64,000 bases of DNA from Agarivorans gilvus (GTDB lineage Bacteria > Pseudomonadota > Gammaproteobacteria > Enterobacterales > Celerinatantimonadaceae), in the NCBI RefSeq assembly GCF_001420915.1, contig NZ_CP013021.1, positions 3,217,501 through 3,281,500 on the forward strand. Reading direction: 5' to 3'. Both the position numbers and the translations under genes were made by a program. The notes beneath the pieces are model-generated. The model saw nothing but the letters and a program-made list of their open reading frames with translations, did no database searches and had not been told where the DNA came from. Positions 52,108 through 60,241 of this stretch are shown piece by piece; within the stretch, counting starts at the first letter, position 1; each line of letters starts with the position of its first letter.

Positions 52108-53024
52108 GCGCCCGAATTTTGGCCCTAATGTGGGCCGGTTTAATGGCTTCCTCGTTTGTGGCTTCGGCCAGAATCACCGATTATGCCTCGCCACTTGTTA
52201 CCACTGGTTTGCGCTTCGGATTTGCGCTACTACTCATGACCCCAATCTATTGCTTAACAAGGTCTCGGCGTAGTCTTTCGTTACGAGAGTCGCTTTACTC
52301 AACTAGTTTTGTGCTACGTTATTTACTGATTAGTGGCAGCTTAGTTGGTTTTTTCATTGGGCTATTTACCGCCTTAAAAACCACTACCTCGTTGAATACA
52401 TCGGTAATTTACACTTTAGTTCCGATTATCGGTGCATTGTTCGCCAGCCTGTTTGGGCAAGCCACGGGGCTTAGGCAGTGGTTGGGTTATTTACTGGGGG
52501 CTGGTGGAGCAATATTGGTATTGTTATTCACCCGCGATGGTAGCATTGAGTGGCACAAAGGGGATGCCATTTATTTGGTGGCGTGTTGTTTGCTGGCTTT
52601 TCATGTTGTGGCTGTGCAACGTTGGAGTGCTAAGGTGTCGGCCTTTGAAGGAGCCTACTTAATACTGCTATTTGCTAGCGCTAGTTTGTTACCTATGGTG
52701 CTGGTATTTGGAGAGTTAAGCTCGGTGCAGTGGCTTAACCTACATTTCTGGAAGCTACTGGCTTATCTCACGGTGTTTACTACCTTAATTACGTTCATCT
52801 TGCAGCAGTGGGTTACGGCGCGGGCAGGCGCGGCTTGCTTGCTTGGCTTCAGTTACACTATTCCGGTATGGGGAGCAGGTTATTTTGCCCTTACCTACGA
52901 TGATTTTAGCCTGCTTTCCAGCGGGTTTGGGCTTGGCCTGCTGATGGTGATTTTGGCACTATTGATGATTGATGGCCGCTTTACGCGAGTAAGTAGAGGA
53001 GCGCATGGACCGACGCTATCTTAA
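52104..53024 (+). CDS. EamA/DMT-family transporter
   Basis: 306 residues with ten predicted membrane segments in two EamA repeats (start LALMWAGLMASSFVASARIT; second half near FHVVAVQRWSAKVSAFEGAY). Drug/metabolite transporter superfamily, typically exporters of metabolites. ATGA overlap with the acetyltransferase gene; its end overlaps the next gene by 20 bases. Confidence 0.9.
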   Translation: MSARILALMWAGLMASSFVASARITDYASPLVTTGLRFGFALLLMTPIYCLTRSRRSLSLRESLYSTSFVLRYLLISGSLVGFFIGLFTALKTTTSLNTSVIYTLVPIIGALFASLFGQATGLRQWLGYLLGAGGAILVLLFTRDGSIEWHKGDAIYLVACCLLAFHVVAVQRWSAKVSAFEGAYLILLFASASLLPMVLVFGELSSVQWLNLHFWKLLAYLTVFTTLITFILQQWVTARAGAACLLGFSYTIPVWGAGYFALTYDDFSLLSSGFGLGLLMVILALLMIDGRFTRVSRGAHGPTLS

Positions 53025-53598
53025 ACAACAGTTAATGGACTTCTTTAATCAGTATCAACTTGGCATAAACTGGCGCTTACTCACGCTTAATTTCGAGGTG
53101 CATTCACTTCACAAGGGGGAGTGTTTGGTTCATCAAGGGGAGCATTCTTCTAAAGTGTTTTTTTTGAATAAGGGTTTGCTGCGCTACTACAGCCTAAGCG
53201 ATAATGGCAAGGAATATACCCAAACGCTGGCTAAAGCGCCGCGTATGGTGGGCTCTACTCGGGCGATGGTTAGTGAGCAACCGAGCTTGTTTAGTATTGA
53301 AGCGCTCGAACCATGCTTAGCGATTTCTTTCTCATGGAAGTCGTTTTATCAGCAAATGAGTCAAGATCTGGCTTTTATGCAAGCCTATGCCAAATTTATG
53401 GAAAGCATCTTTATCAGCAAGGAGATGAAAGAGCACAGAATGGCCAGCCATTCAGCAACCCAACGCTATTTGGATTTTTGCTGCGATTTCCCCGAGTTAC
53501 AACGAAGCCTACCTCAGCAACAAATTGCTTCCTATATTGGTATTACTCCGGTGGCTCTCAGCCGCATTCGCGCTAAACTGAAAAATACCATGGGTTAG
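53005..53598 (+). CDS. Crp/Fnr-family transcriptional regulator
   Basis: 197 residues. N-terminal cyclic-nucleotide-binding-like domain (HKGECLVHQGEHSSKVFFLN, about residues 35-54, then FSIEALEPC) and a C-terminal helix-turn-helix (QQQIASYIGITPVALSRIRA). No N-terminal cysteine cluster as in Fnr. A GAGGAG ribosome-binding site is inside the upstream gene. Last gene of the operon, probably its regulator. Confidence 0.88.
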   Translation: MDRRYLKQQLMDFFNQYQLGINWRLLTLNFEVHSLHKGECLVHQGEHSSKVFFLNKGLLRYYSLSDNGKEYTQTLAKAPRMVGSTRAMVSEQPSLFSIEALEPCLAISFSWKSFYQQMSQDLAFMQAYAKFMESIFISKEMKEHRMASHSATQRYLDFCCDFPELQRSLPQQQIASYIGITPVALSRIRAKLKNTMG

Positions 53599-53650
53599 AG
53601 TGAATCCATTTATCGGGCTTGGCTTATGTTGCTGGGTAAAGTTGCCTCAT

Positions 53651-54403
53651 TCAGCTAAGTAACTCGGAAAATTCTTGATGCAGCGCCTTACCTTTGTCGG
53701 CTAAATGATCCAGTAACGAGAGCATACTGCAATTGATGATTCGCTCTGGGGGGAAGTCGTTGGCTTCTAGTAGGGCTAAGGCTTTATCGAAACGTCCTAT
53801 GTCGTAGGCGATGTGCGCATCTGAACCAATGCTTAGAGGGGCGTCGTGCAGTTTGGCCAGTTGCACGATCCGCTCACAATTGGCTTCGCTGCCCTTGCGT
53901 GAGTGAATAAACGAACTGTTGTTGATCTCCAAAGCAACGTTATATTGCGCGGCCGCTTTAACGATGGTTTCAGCATCGATGGGAAAAGCGGGGTTGCCGG
54001 GGTGGGTTATCACATTCACCAGCCCACTTTTGATGGTATTAAGCATGGCCTCGGTATTGATGTGTATCGACTGCGGTGGAAATACTTCCTGATGAAATCC
54101 GCAGAGAATAATGTCTAATTGAGCTCTCATCCGCTGATTGCAGTCAATCTCTCCCGCTGGCGATTTGATGTTGGCCTCGATGCCGCGAAGAATGCCAATG
54201 CCCTGATCAACCCGAGGAAATAAGGCGCTATTAATAAAGTGCCACTCGTGCGGAGCGTCTGTCATATCTGGCCCGTGGTCGCTTACCGCAAACATCTTAA
54301 TGCCATTTTGCTTGGCGTAATGAACATAGTCGTGCAGGGTGCTATAGGCATGGGTGCTGGCGATGGTATGTAAATGCAGATCGACTTCGGGTTTGATTTT
54401 CAT
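53651..54403 (-). CDS. PHP-domain phosphatase, YcdX-like
   Basis: 250 residues, full length. PHP-family zinc sites: VDLHLHTIAST (residues 7-17), AVSDHGPDM, RGIEANIKSPAGEID, VITHPGNPAFP and SIGSDAHIAYDIG, which supplies the last Asp and His ligands. YcdX is a phosphatase needed for swarming in E. coli; here the function is inferred from the fold. A truncated near-identical copy lies about 4.5 kb away. Confidence 0.9.
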   Translation of the reverse strand: MKIKPEVDLHLHTIASTHAYSTLHDYVHYAKQNGIKMFAVSDHGPDMTDAPHEWHFINSALFPRVDQGIGILRGIEANIKSPAGEIDCNQRMRAQLDIILCGFHQEVFPPQSIHINTEAMLNTIKSGLVNVITHPGNPAFPIDAETIVKAAAQYNVALEINNSSFIHSRKGSEANCERIVQLAKLHDAPLSIGSDAHIAYDIGRFDKALALLEANDFPPERIINCSMLSLLDHLADKGKALHQEFSELLS

Positions 54404-54563
54404 AAGAGCCTCTACGCAAACGAGTGCAAGGGAAGGAGCATGTTTATTGTCGCCAAGATAGAGCTATTCAACAAGCGCAAAACTGACAAAGGAACTTATT
54501 TAGTTCGGCGGCATCAATGAATAGAGCTTGTTTACCATCACTTGTGCTTAGTAGAGAGTTTGC

Positions 54564-55626
54564 TTAGACGCTGGGTGAATAAATGATGGTTTGATTTCGA
54601 CCTTGGTGCTTAGCCTGATATAGCGCGTCATCAGCCTGTTTGATTAACTGATCTAAGGATTCATCTTGATGATGTAAGGGAACAATGCCAAAACTAGCGC
54701 TGAGATGAATAGTAAAATCGAACACCGGAAACGGTATATTGCTTATCTGCTCACGTAAGCGCTCAACTAACACAAAAGCGGTTGCTTGATCGGTTTCGGG
54801 TAATGGCATCGCAAATTCTTCGCCACCTAATCTCGCCTAGATTGTTGGTTGAGTAAGTTTGCCAATTTAACCAGTACGGCATCACCCACCGCGTGACCAA
54901 AGCTGTCGTTGATGCTTTCAAAGTGATCGATATCCAGCATGACGATAGAGAGTGAGCGATGATAGCGCTGGGCCTCTATTAAGTGCTGCTGGGCTATTTC
55001 ATAAAATGCCCTGCGATTATAGATATTAGTAAGTAGGTCGATACGTGCGCTTATTTCTGCCGCATTCTTAGCCTGTTCTAATTCAAAGCGAAGAGCTAGG
55101 TAGCTATCCAATTTTTATGCTGTTCTAAGCTAATCATCGATAAAAAAGCAAAGATGAACAGCAACATGCTGGCCATTATTGGGTTGTTCTGAGAATGAGG
55201 TAATAAGTAGTAAGCCATTTGGGGGACTAACGCGCTAGCGATAAATACCGGAGGAGCCCATTTTAGCTGGTGGTAAGCGGTAACGGCACCAGCGGAGTAG
55301 CCTACAGACACTAATATAAGATAAAGCATGGCGCTGTCGACATGTTCAAGCTCCAGATAAAAGAAGATCGCATTAAACAGCCAGGCTAATAAAACGAGTT
55401 GCAGGTAAAAACTCACCGCCCATTTAGTGATTTTGGCATCGCTGATGTTGGAGCGATTAAAGTGACGGCAAATGAGATAGTTTACTAAGATGTAGACCCA
55501 AAGTAGGGCGACAAGCATTAAGGGTTGCTTGAGTGTTGTCGTTTTTGAGACGATAAACAGCAGCATAATAGAAGAGACTAACAGCGAAAAAAGACCGGAG
55601 ATACGGTTCTTATAAACTACGCGCAC
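54564..55626 (-). pseudogene. Diguanylate cyclase (GGDEF), broken by two frameshifts
   Basis: Three pieces read as one gene of about 355 residues: an N-terminal block with six membrane segments (MRVVYKNRISGLFSLLVSS...), then the GGDEF domain start (ARIDLLTNIYNRRAFYEIAQ; LDIDHFESINDSFGH), then RLGGEEFAMPLPETDQATAF and the C-terminus. The first break (near 55110) is a single missing base in CCAATTTTT. The second (near 54835) loses more: residues usually found between R and ARLGGEEF are missing. The active-site motif itself would be GGEEF. It may be a true pseudogene. Confidence 0.78.
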
Positions 55627-55630
55627 GCAC

Positions 55631-56149
55631 TCAGCAAAAATGCGTATATTGGCTTAGTAGTTGCTTTATTTCGATTAAAACTGGGTCTGGGTCTGGGTCT
55701 TTCAATATCAGTGTGTTTACTAACTCTAGTGATGACTCAACGCTCGCACCATTTCGAAGTAAAAACTTCAGGTTATTGACATTCTTTGCTATTACATTGA
55801 GCTGTAGTGGGGTTAAAGCATTGTAAGGTGAGGGTAAGTAGCTATTTCCAGCATTTACCTTAAGGCCATTATTGATAAAAGCTTGAGCTATATCGTACTT
55901 CATATTGCTATCAAGGTTGAGAATAGGGTCTAAGCCACCTTCGGCTAAGTCATTCGCACCTTGTTCGTTATATCTAAATTGTTTCAGGTGTGCGTTGCAT
56001 ATAAATTCAGGATAATAAAATCCCTGCTCACCAGTAGAGCACATTATTAGTTGGAAAGTACTCATGGCCGATAGCGAGTAAACGGTTAGAGCTATTGAAC
56101 TTGCGACTACGGTTGACGTTAAAACGACTAATTTTGATTTTATAGACAT
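55631..56149 (-). CDS. Ankyrin-like exported protein
   Basis: 172 residues. An N-terminal hydrophobic segment (LVVLTSTVVASSIALTVYS, residues 7-25) anchors or exports it. The part TPLQLNVIAKNVNNLKFLLRNG is an ankyrin-type repeat, preceded by a more divergent one (DIAQAFINNGLKVN). A triple GGGTCT repeat encodes DPDPDP near the C-terminus. It starts one base after the stop of the upstream unknown gene, so the two are a unit. Low GC relative to the rest of the window. Confidence 0.65.
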   Translation of the reverse strand: MSIKSKLVVLTSTVVASSIALTVYSLSAMSTFQLIMCSTGEQGFYYPEFICNAHLKQFRYNEQGANDLAEGGLDPILNLDSNMKYDIAQAFINNGLKVNAGNSYLPSPYNALTPLQLNVIAKNVNNLKFLLRNGASVESSLELVNTLILKDPDPDPVLIEIKQLLSQYTHFC

Positions 56150-56150
56150 G

Positions 56151-56696
56151 TTAACTCCAAACCCTTGGTAAATGGTTAGCTGGAACTTTGTAGTCTAAAA
56201 ATGCAGTTAACGGAAGGTTCTTTTCGTTTGTATCTATCTTTTTTACTAAGTAAATGGCGAGAATGTTTTTAAATCTTCTTGCTAGTTTGTTTATGACCAC
56301 ACCGTAGATCTTTATGCTTAGTAAATCACTGGCAGTAGCATGTTTATACCAATACTTCTTTGAAGATTTAGCAAATTTTCTCATTACGCTGAATGCCTTA
56401 GCTGAAGGGTTCGCTGTACTTCTAAACAAAGCCTCTACATACCCAATTGAGTATGAAGCATCAATCGCCTCAACTAATAAACCTTCAGCTAGATTTAGTT
56501 CTCTATGATTCATTGGAAGCTGGTCAATGGTAGGGTGCTCGGAAGGCTTAAAAATAAATTTGAGTATCAGTCTGGCCTCATCCGCAGTGATGAGTATTTC
56601 ACTTGGGCTGAAATTTTTTAACTGTTTTCGCACCTTCATTTCCTGAATTATTAATGATAACAAAATCAGTATATTGTTGGGGATGCTTAGGTTCAA
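56151..56696 (-). CDS. Unknown protein upstream of ankyrin-like gene
   Basis: 181 residues, or 162 from the internal MKVRKQLKNFSPSE, which has AGGAA before it. Mostly helical, lysine-rich, no clear membrane segment beyond the N-terminus. Segments MNHRELNLAEGLLVEAIDAS and KKYWYKHATASDLLSIKIYG are not recognised. Low GC and followed at once by the ankyrin-like gene; such pairs are sometimes effector and immunity genes, but nothing here proves it. Confidence 0.55.
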   Translation of the reverse strand: MNLSIPNNILILLSLIIQEMKVRKQLKNFSPSEILITADEARLILKFIFKPSEHPTIDQLPMNHRELNLAEGLLVEAIDASYSIGYVEALFRSTANPSAKAFSVMRKFAKSSKKYWYKHATASDLLSIKIYGVVINKLARRFKNILAIYLVKKIDTNEKNLPLTAFLDYKVPANHLPRVWS

Positions 56697-56791
56697 GATA
56701 TTGCTTTATAAAGAAGCTGGAGTTTGATTAATTGAGTCTGCTAATCATATAGATATCTAAGAATATTCTGGAGGATTTGTCCACTTCCCCA

Positions 56792-57634
56792 TTAATGAGA
56801 CAGTTCTAAAGTAGAGTTTTCCAGTTTTGCTCGGTAAGCAGCCGGTGGCAAATTACCGAGACTTTCATGGGTTCGTTCTTCGTTGTAATCCAAACGCCAG
56901 AACCAAGCCATTTCTCGGACTTGTTCTAGCGATTCAAATAAATACGCATCCAAAAATTCTCGACGGAACGAGCCATTGAAACGTTCCACAAATCCGTTTT
57001 GCTGAGGCTTACCTGGCTGGATATAAACCAGTTGAATATGGTGCTGTTCACACCAATCTGTCAGCCTTGCCGAGATAAGCTCAGGCCCGTTATCGACTCG
57101 TAATTGAACCGGTAGACTACGCTCAGCTTTAATTTGCTCAAGTACGCGTACAACGCGCTCTGCTGGCAATGAACTATCTACCTCAATGGCAAGGCATTCC
57201 CGCGTACCTTCATCTACTACATTAAGTGTGCGGAAGCGTTTCCCGCAATAAAGTCCGTCATGCATAAAATCTAAGGCCCATTGATAGTTGGCTTTCGCTT
57301 CAACCTGTAATGGTTGCGCAATTCGCTTCGGTAATACTCGTTTAACCCGCCGTTTAAGGTTGAGTCCCATTTGGCAATACACGCGATAAACGCGCTTATG
57401 ATTGAATGGATACCCTTTGTAACGCAGTCGGCCAAAGCACTTCCAAAAGCCCGCTCTGGGGGACTTCTTAAGCTCAGAATTCAACGCATCAATGACAGCA
57501 GCATCCCTTTGACGCCAATCGACTAATGGCCGGTAATAACTTGAACGGCTGATGTCAGCCAAGGTACAGGCTTTCAGAATGCTCAAGCCGGCACCGACCA
57601 ATAATTGGGCACAGCTCCGTTTTTCTGCTGTCAC
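56792..57634 (-). CDS. IS3-family transposase OrfB (DDE integrase core)
   Basis: 280 residues. HTH_21-like start, then rve integrase core with ALDFMHDGLYCGKRFRTLNVV (first Asp), VDNGPELIS (second Asp) and QQNGFVERFNGSFRREFLDA (Glu). Begins with GTG overlapping the OrfA stop; also expected as the C-part of an OrfAB fusion. Confidence 0.93.
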   Translation of the reverse strand: MTAEKRSCAQLLVGAGLSILKACTLADISRSSYYRPLVDWRQRDAAVIDALNSELKKSPRAGFWKCFGRLRYKGYPFNHKRVYRVYCQMGLNLKRRVKRVLPKRIAQPLQVEAKANYQWALDFMHDGLYCGKRFRTLNVVDEGTRECLAIEVDSSLPAERVVRVLEQIKAERSLPVQLRVDNGPELISARLTDWCEQHHIQLVYIQPGKPQQNGFVERFNGSFRREFLDAYLFESLEQVREMAWFWRLDYNEERTHESLGNLPPAAYRAKLENSTLELSH

Positions 57635-57900
57635 CAGCCCTTTTTTGCGAAGAGTTCCTTCATCGCATGGTTTTCCAAACTGACTTCGGCAAATAACTTT
57701 TTCAGCTTCGAATTTTCCTCTTCCAACTCTTTGACTCGCTTGAGTTCAGAAGCATCCATGCCACCGTACTTAGATTTCCACTTATAGTACGTGGCGTTAC
57801 TCATTCCGTGTTTACGACAGATATCTTCGACCTTCATCCCCGCGTCAGCTTCTTTGAGAATGTTGACGATCTGCGTTTCGGTAAAGCGTGATTTTTTCAT
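57631..57900 (-). CDS. IS3-family transposase OrfA
   Basis: 89 residues. Helix-turn-helix (RFTETQIVNILKEADAGMKV) and a leucine zipper (LEEENSKLKKLFAEVSLEN). Its end contains A AAA AAG (57640-57646), the classic slippery heptamer, in the right phase for -1 frameshifting into OrfB. Confidence 0.93.
   Translation of the reverse strand: MKKSRFTETQIVNILKEADAGMKVEDICRKHGMSNATYYKWKSKYGGMDASELKRVKELEEENSKLKKLFAEVSLENHAMKELFAKKGW
57640..57646 (-). promoter_or_regulatory. Programmed -1 frameshift site of the IS3-type element
   Basis: A_AAA_AAG on the minus strand, in phase with OrfA codons GCA AAA AAG, seven codons or fewer before its stop. It would produce the OrfAB transposase. Confidence 0.7.
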
Positions 57901-58228
57901 GGCGTTCTCCTACGTTAATGAGTGTAGAAAACTCCATTTAAATTTGTGTCATTTTAGGGGAAGTGGACAGATTAATTATGTTTTCACATACTTTTCCGCG
58001 TGTGACAAATACAAAAATGTATGGTCCGCCTCGTTATTGCAATGATAAATTTCGATAACGGGGTTGGTTATGCGCTAATGTATTCGGAGTCTAATTGGGC
58101 CCTCTCGCCACCTGCTCCATGATGAGTTCCGCGCTGGATTATCCTCAAAAAAGCCGAAAGCTTTTATAAGCTGTTTTTTGTGTCAGGTTTTAATCCAGTG
58201 GTTCTACCGTTTTCGTCATCTCTATTCT

Positions 58229-58321
58229 CATTGCAAACCCGGTGCTAACGCCTTACTGTTAAATGCTTGTTTCGTCTTCATGACTGCCCAAGTTATTCGG
58301 GCAAGCTTGTTAGCCAATGCT
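58229..58321 (-). pseudogene. IS110-family transposase, C-terminal remnant
   Basis: The minus strand reads ALANKLARITWAVMKTKQAF then NSKALAPGLQ and stop. The LANKLARITWAV end is typical of IS110-family transposases. It is joined to the truncated PHP gene at CCAATGCTT; the two genes would share AGCATTGG at that point. The bases down to about 58085 look like the non-coding end of that element. Confidence 0.6.
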
Positions 58322-58891
58322 TAAAGGGGCGTCGTGCAGTTTGGCCAGTTGCACGATCCGCTCACAATTGGCTTCGCTGCCCTTGCGTGAGTGAATAAAC
58401 GAGCTGTTGTTGATCTCTAAAGCTACGTTGTATTGCGCCGCCGCTTTAACGATGGTTTCAGCATCGATGGGAAAAGCGGGGTTGCCGGGGTGGGTTATCA
58501 CATTCACCAGCCCACTTTTGATGGTATTAAGCATGGCCTCGGTATTGATGTGTATCGACTGCGGTGGAAATACTTCCTGATGAAAACCGCAGAGAATGAT
58601 GTCTAACTGAGCTCTCATCCGCTGATTGCAGTCAATCTCTCCCGCTGGCGATTTGATATTGGCCTCGATGCCGCGAAGAATGCCAATGCCCTGATCAACC
58701 CGAGGAAATAAGGCGCTATTAATAAAGTGCCACTCGTGCGGAGCGTCTGTCATATCTGGCCCGTGGTCGCTTACCGCAAACATCTTAATGCCATTTTGCT
58801 TGGCGTAATGAACATAGTCGTGCAGGGTGCTATAGGCATGGGTGCTGGCGATGGTATGTAAATGCAGATCGACTTCGGGTTTGATTTTCAT
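58310..58891 (-). pseudogene. PHP phosphatase, truncated second copy
   Basis: The first 192 residues match the intact copy at 53.7-54.4 kb almost exactly, with a few silent changes. It stops at LSIG where the intact gene continues GSDAHIAY, so the last metal ligands are lost. The break falls at the IS110 remnant. Upstream, the two intergenic stretches remain alike but diverged (e.g. ATTGT.GC.AAGAT). Confidence 0.85.
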
Positions 58892-59027
58892 AACGGCCTC
58901 TAAGGTATGAAAGGGGGATTAGCCAATTCATTGTGGCTAAGATCTGCTCTGCCAACAAGTGTTCAGCTGGAATAGGCTCAGTTAGGGTTAAATTAGGCGT
59001 TTTAAACAACACTTTTGGATGGTGTTA

Positions 59028-60080
59028 GGCGTTGTTTCCTAAATCAGATTGAACTAACTCAGCAGTCGCGGATCTGATCTGTATCTATATCTGTCGGGTC
59101 ACCAAACATGGGTAAAGCGAAAGGCAACATCACCAACTGGAAGCTGTACAACAGTGCACTGAAGCAACGCGGCTCATTGACCTTCTGGATGGATGAGAAA
59201 GCCATAGAACTATGGAATAACACTGAGCGCAGTGGTCGTCGAGGGCGCAGCCAAACTTACAGTGACACCGCTATCGCAACTGCGCTGATGATTAAAGGCG
59301 TATTCAAGTTACCACTGCGTGCTCTTGAAGGCTTCATCAACTCATTGTTTCGCCTGCTCAAGGTCGACTTAAAATCTCCCGATTACAGTTGTATAAGTAA
59401 GCGAGCAAAGACTGTTGAAGTCAACTATCGCCTACCTAGCCAAGGTCAAGCGGCTCACCTCGTTATCGATGCTACAGGTCTTAAGGTGTTTGGCGAAGGA
59501 GAGTGGAAGGTGCGTAAACACGGCGCTGAAAAGCGTCGAGTCTGGCGAAAACTGCATATGGCAGTAGATGCCCAGAGCCATCAGATAGTGAGTGCTGAGG
59601 TCTCGATGGACTGGGTTCACGATAGTGAAGTGTTACCCACCTTGTTGAGACCGCTGCGGCGCAAAGTGAAAGCAGTAAGCGCTGATGGTGCCTATGACAC
59701 ACGGCAGAGCTATCAAGAAGTACAACGTAAGAAGGCTGTTGCACTAATCCCCCACGCAAGAATGCAGGTATGTGGGAAGCGGGTCACCCACGGAACGTTG
59801 CAGTAAAAGCCTTGAAGCAAGGTGAGTTGGAAAACTGGAAACGGGACAATGCTTACCATCTTCGTTCACTATCGGAGACGGCGATGTATCGTTTCAAACA
59901 ACTGCTTAGCGACAAGTTGAGTCTACGTTGTTACAACGCCCAAGTCGGCGAAATCATGGCCGGAGTGTGCGCGTTGAACAAAATGAGCAGGCTAGGTATG
60001 CCTGCTCGTCAGCTAGCTGAATAAAGAGGAAAACGCCTTGGGGTTACTGCATTCTTGGCTCTGAATTGATCAACAAGGCC
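59028..60080 (+). mobile_element. IS5-family element, IS903-like, copy 1
   Basis: About 1053 bases, with imperfect inverted repeats GGCGTTGTTT.. at the left (59028-59047) and ..GATCAACAAGGCC at the right (60061-60080). The 9-bp flanks ATGGTGTTA and ATGGTGCTA differ at one base, the target-duplication length of the IS903 group. Its transposase gene is frameshifted. Confidence 0.82.
59108..60024 (+). pseudogene. IS5-family transposase, frameshifted (copy 1)
   Basis: About 305 residues if repaired. DDE core: VIDATGLKVFGEGEWKVRKH (first Asp), AVSADGAYDTR (second Asp), and a later glutamate. Compared with copy 2 at the window end, AATCCCCCACGC replaces AATCCCTCCACGC: one base lost at about 59748-59752, which breaks the frame after ALIP. 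A G-to-T change also gives MWEAG instead of MGEAG. So this copy is probably inactive. Confidence 0.88.
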
Positions 60081-60183
60081 ATGGTGCTATAGAAACCTAG
60101 AGGGAGTTTGCTGTTAATGCTATTGCGGTAACAGAGTGCGGCTCAATAATGTTTGGGCCATTGGCAAATCATTTAGATAAAAG

Positions 60184-60209
60184 AACAGAGCCTACAATTA
60201 GGCTCTGTT
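60184..60209 (-). terminator. Terminator of the lipoprotein gene
   Basis: AACAGAGCCTA, loop CAAT, TAGGCTCTGTT; on the minus strand it is followed by a T-rich stretch, about 30 bases after the lipoprotein stop. Confidence 0.75.
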
Positions 60210-60241
60210 AGGTTTAAAGGGCTATCTGCTAATGCGACAAT

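Larger units (their letters stand above)
56778..57969 (-). mobile_element. IS3-family element, IS407-like group
   Basis: 1192 bases, bounded by inverted repeats TGTCCACTTCCCC (56778-56790) and its complement (57957-57969); over 25 bases they match at about 21. The 4-bp target duplication GATT flanks both ends (56774-56777, 57970-57973). Ends are TG...CA as in the family. Two reading frames inside with a programmed-frameshift site. Complete and recent-looking. Confidence 0.9.
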
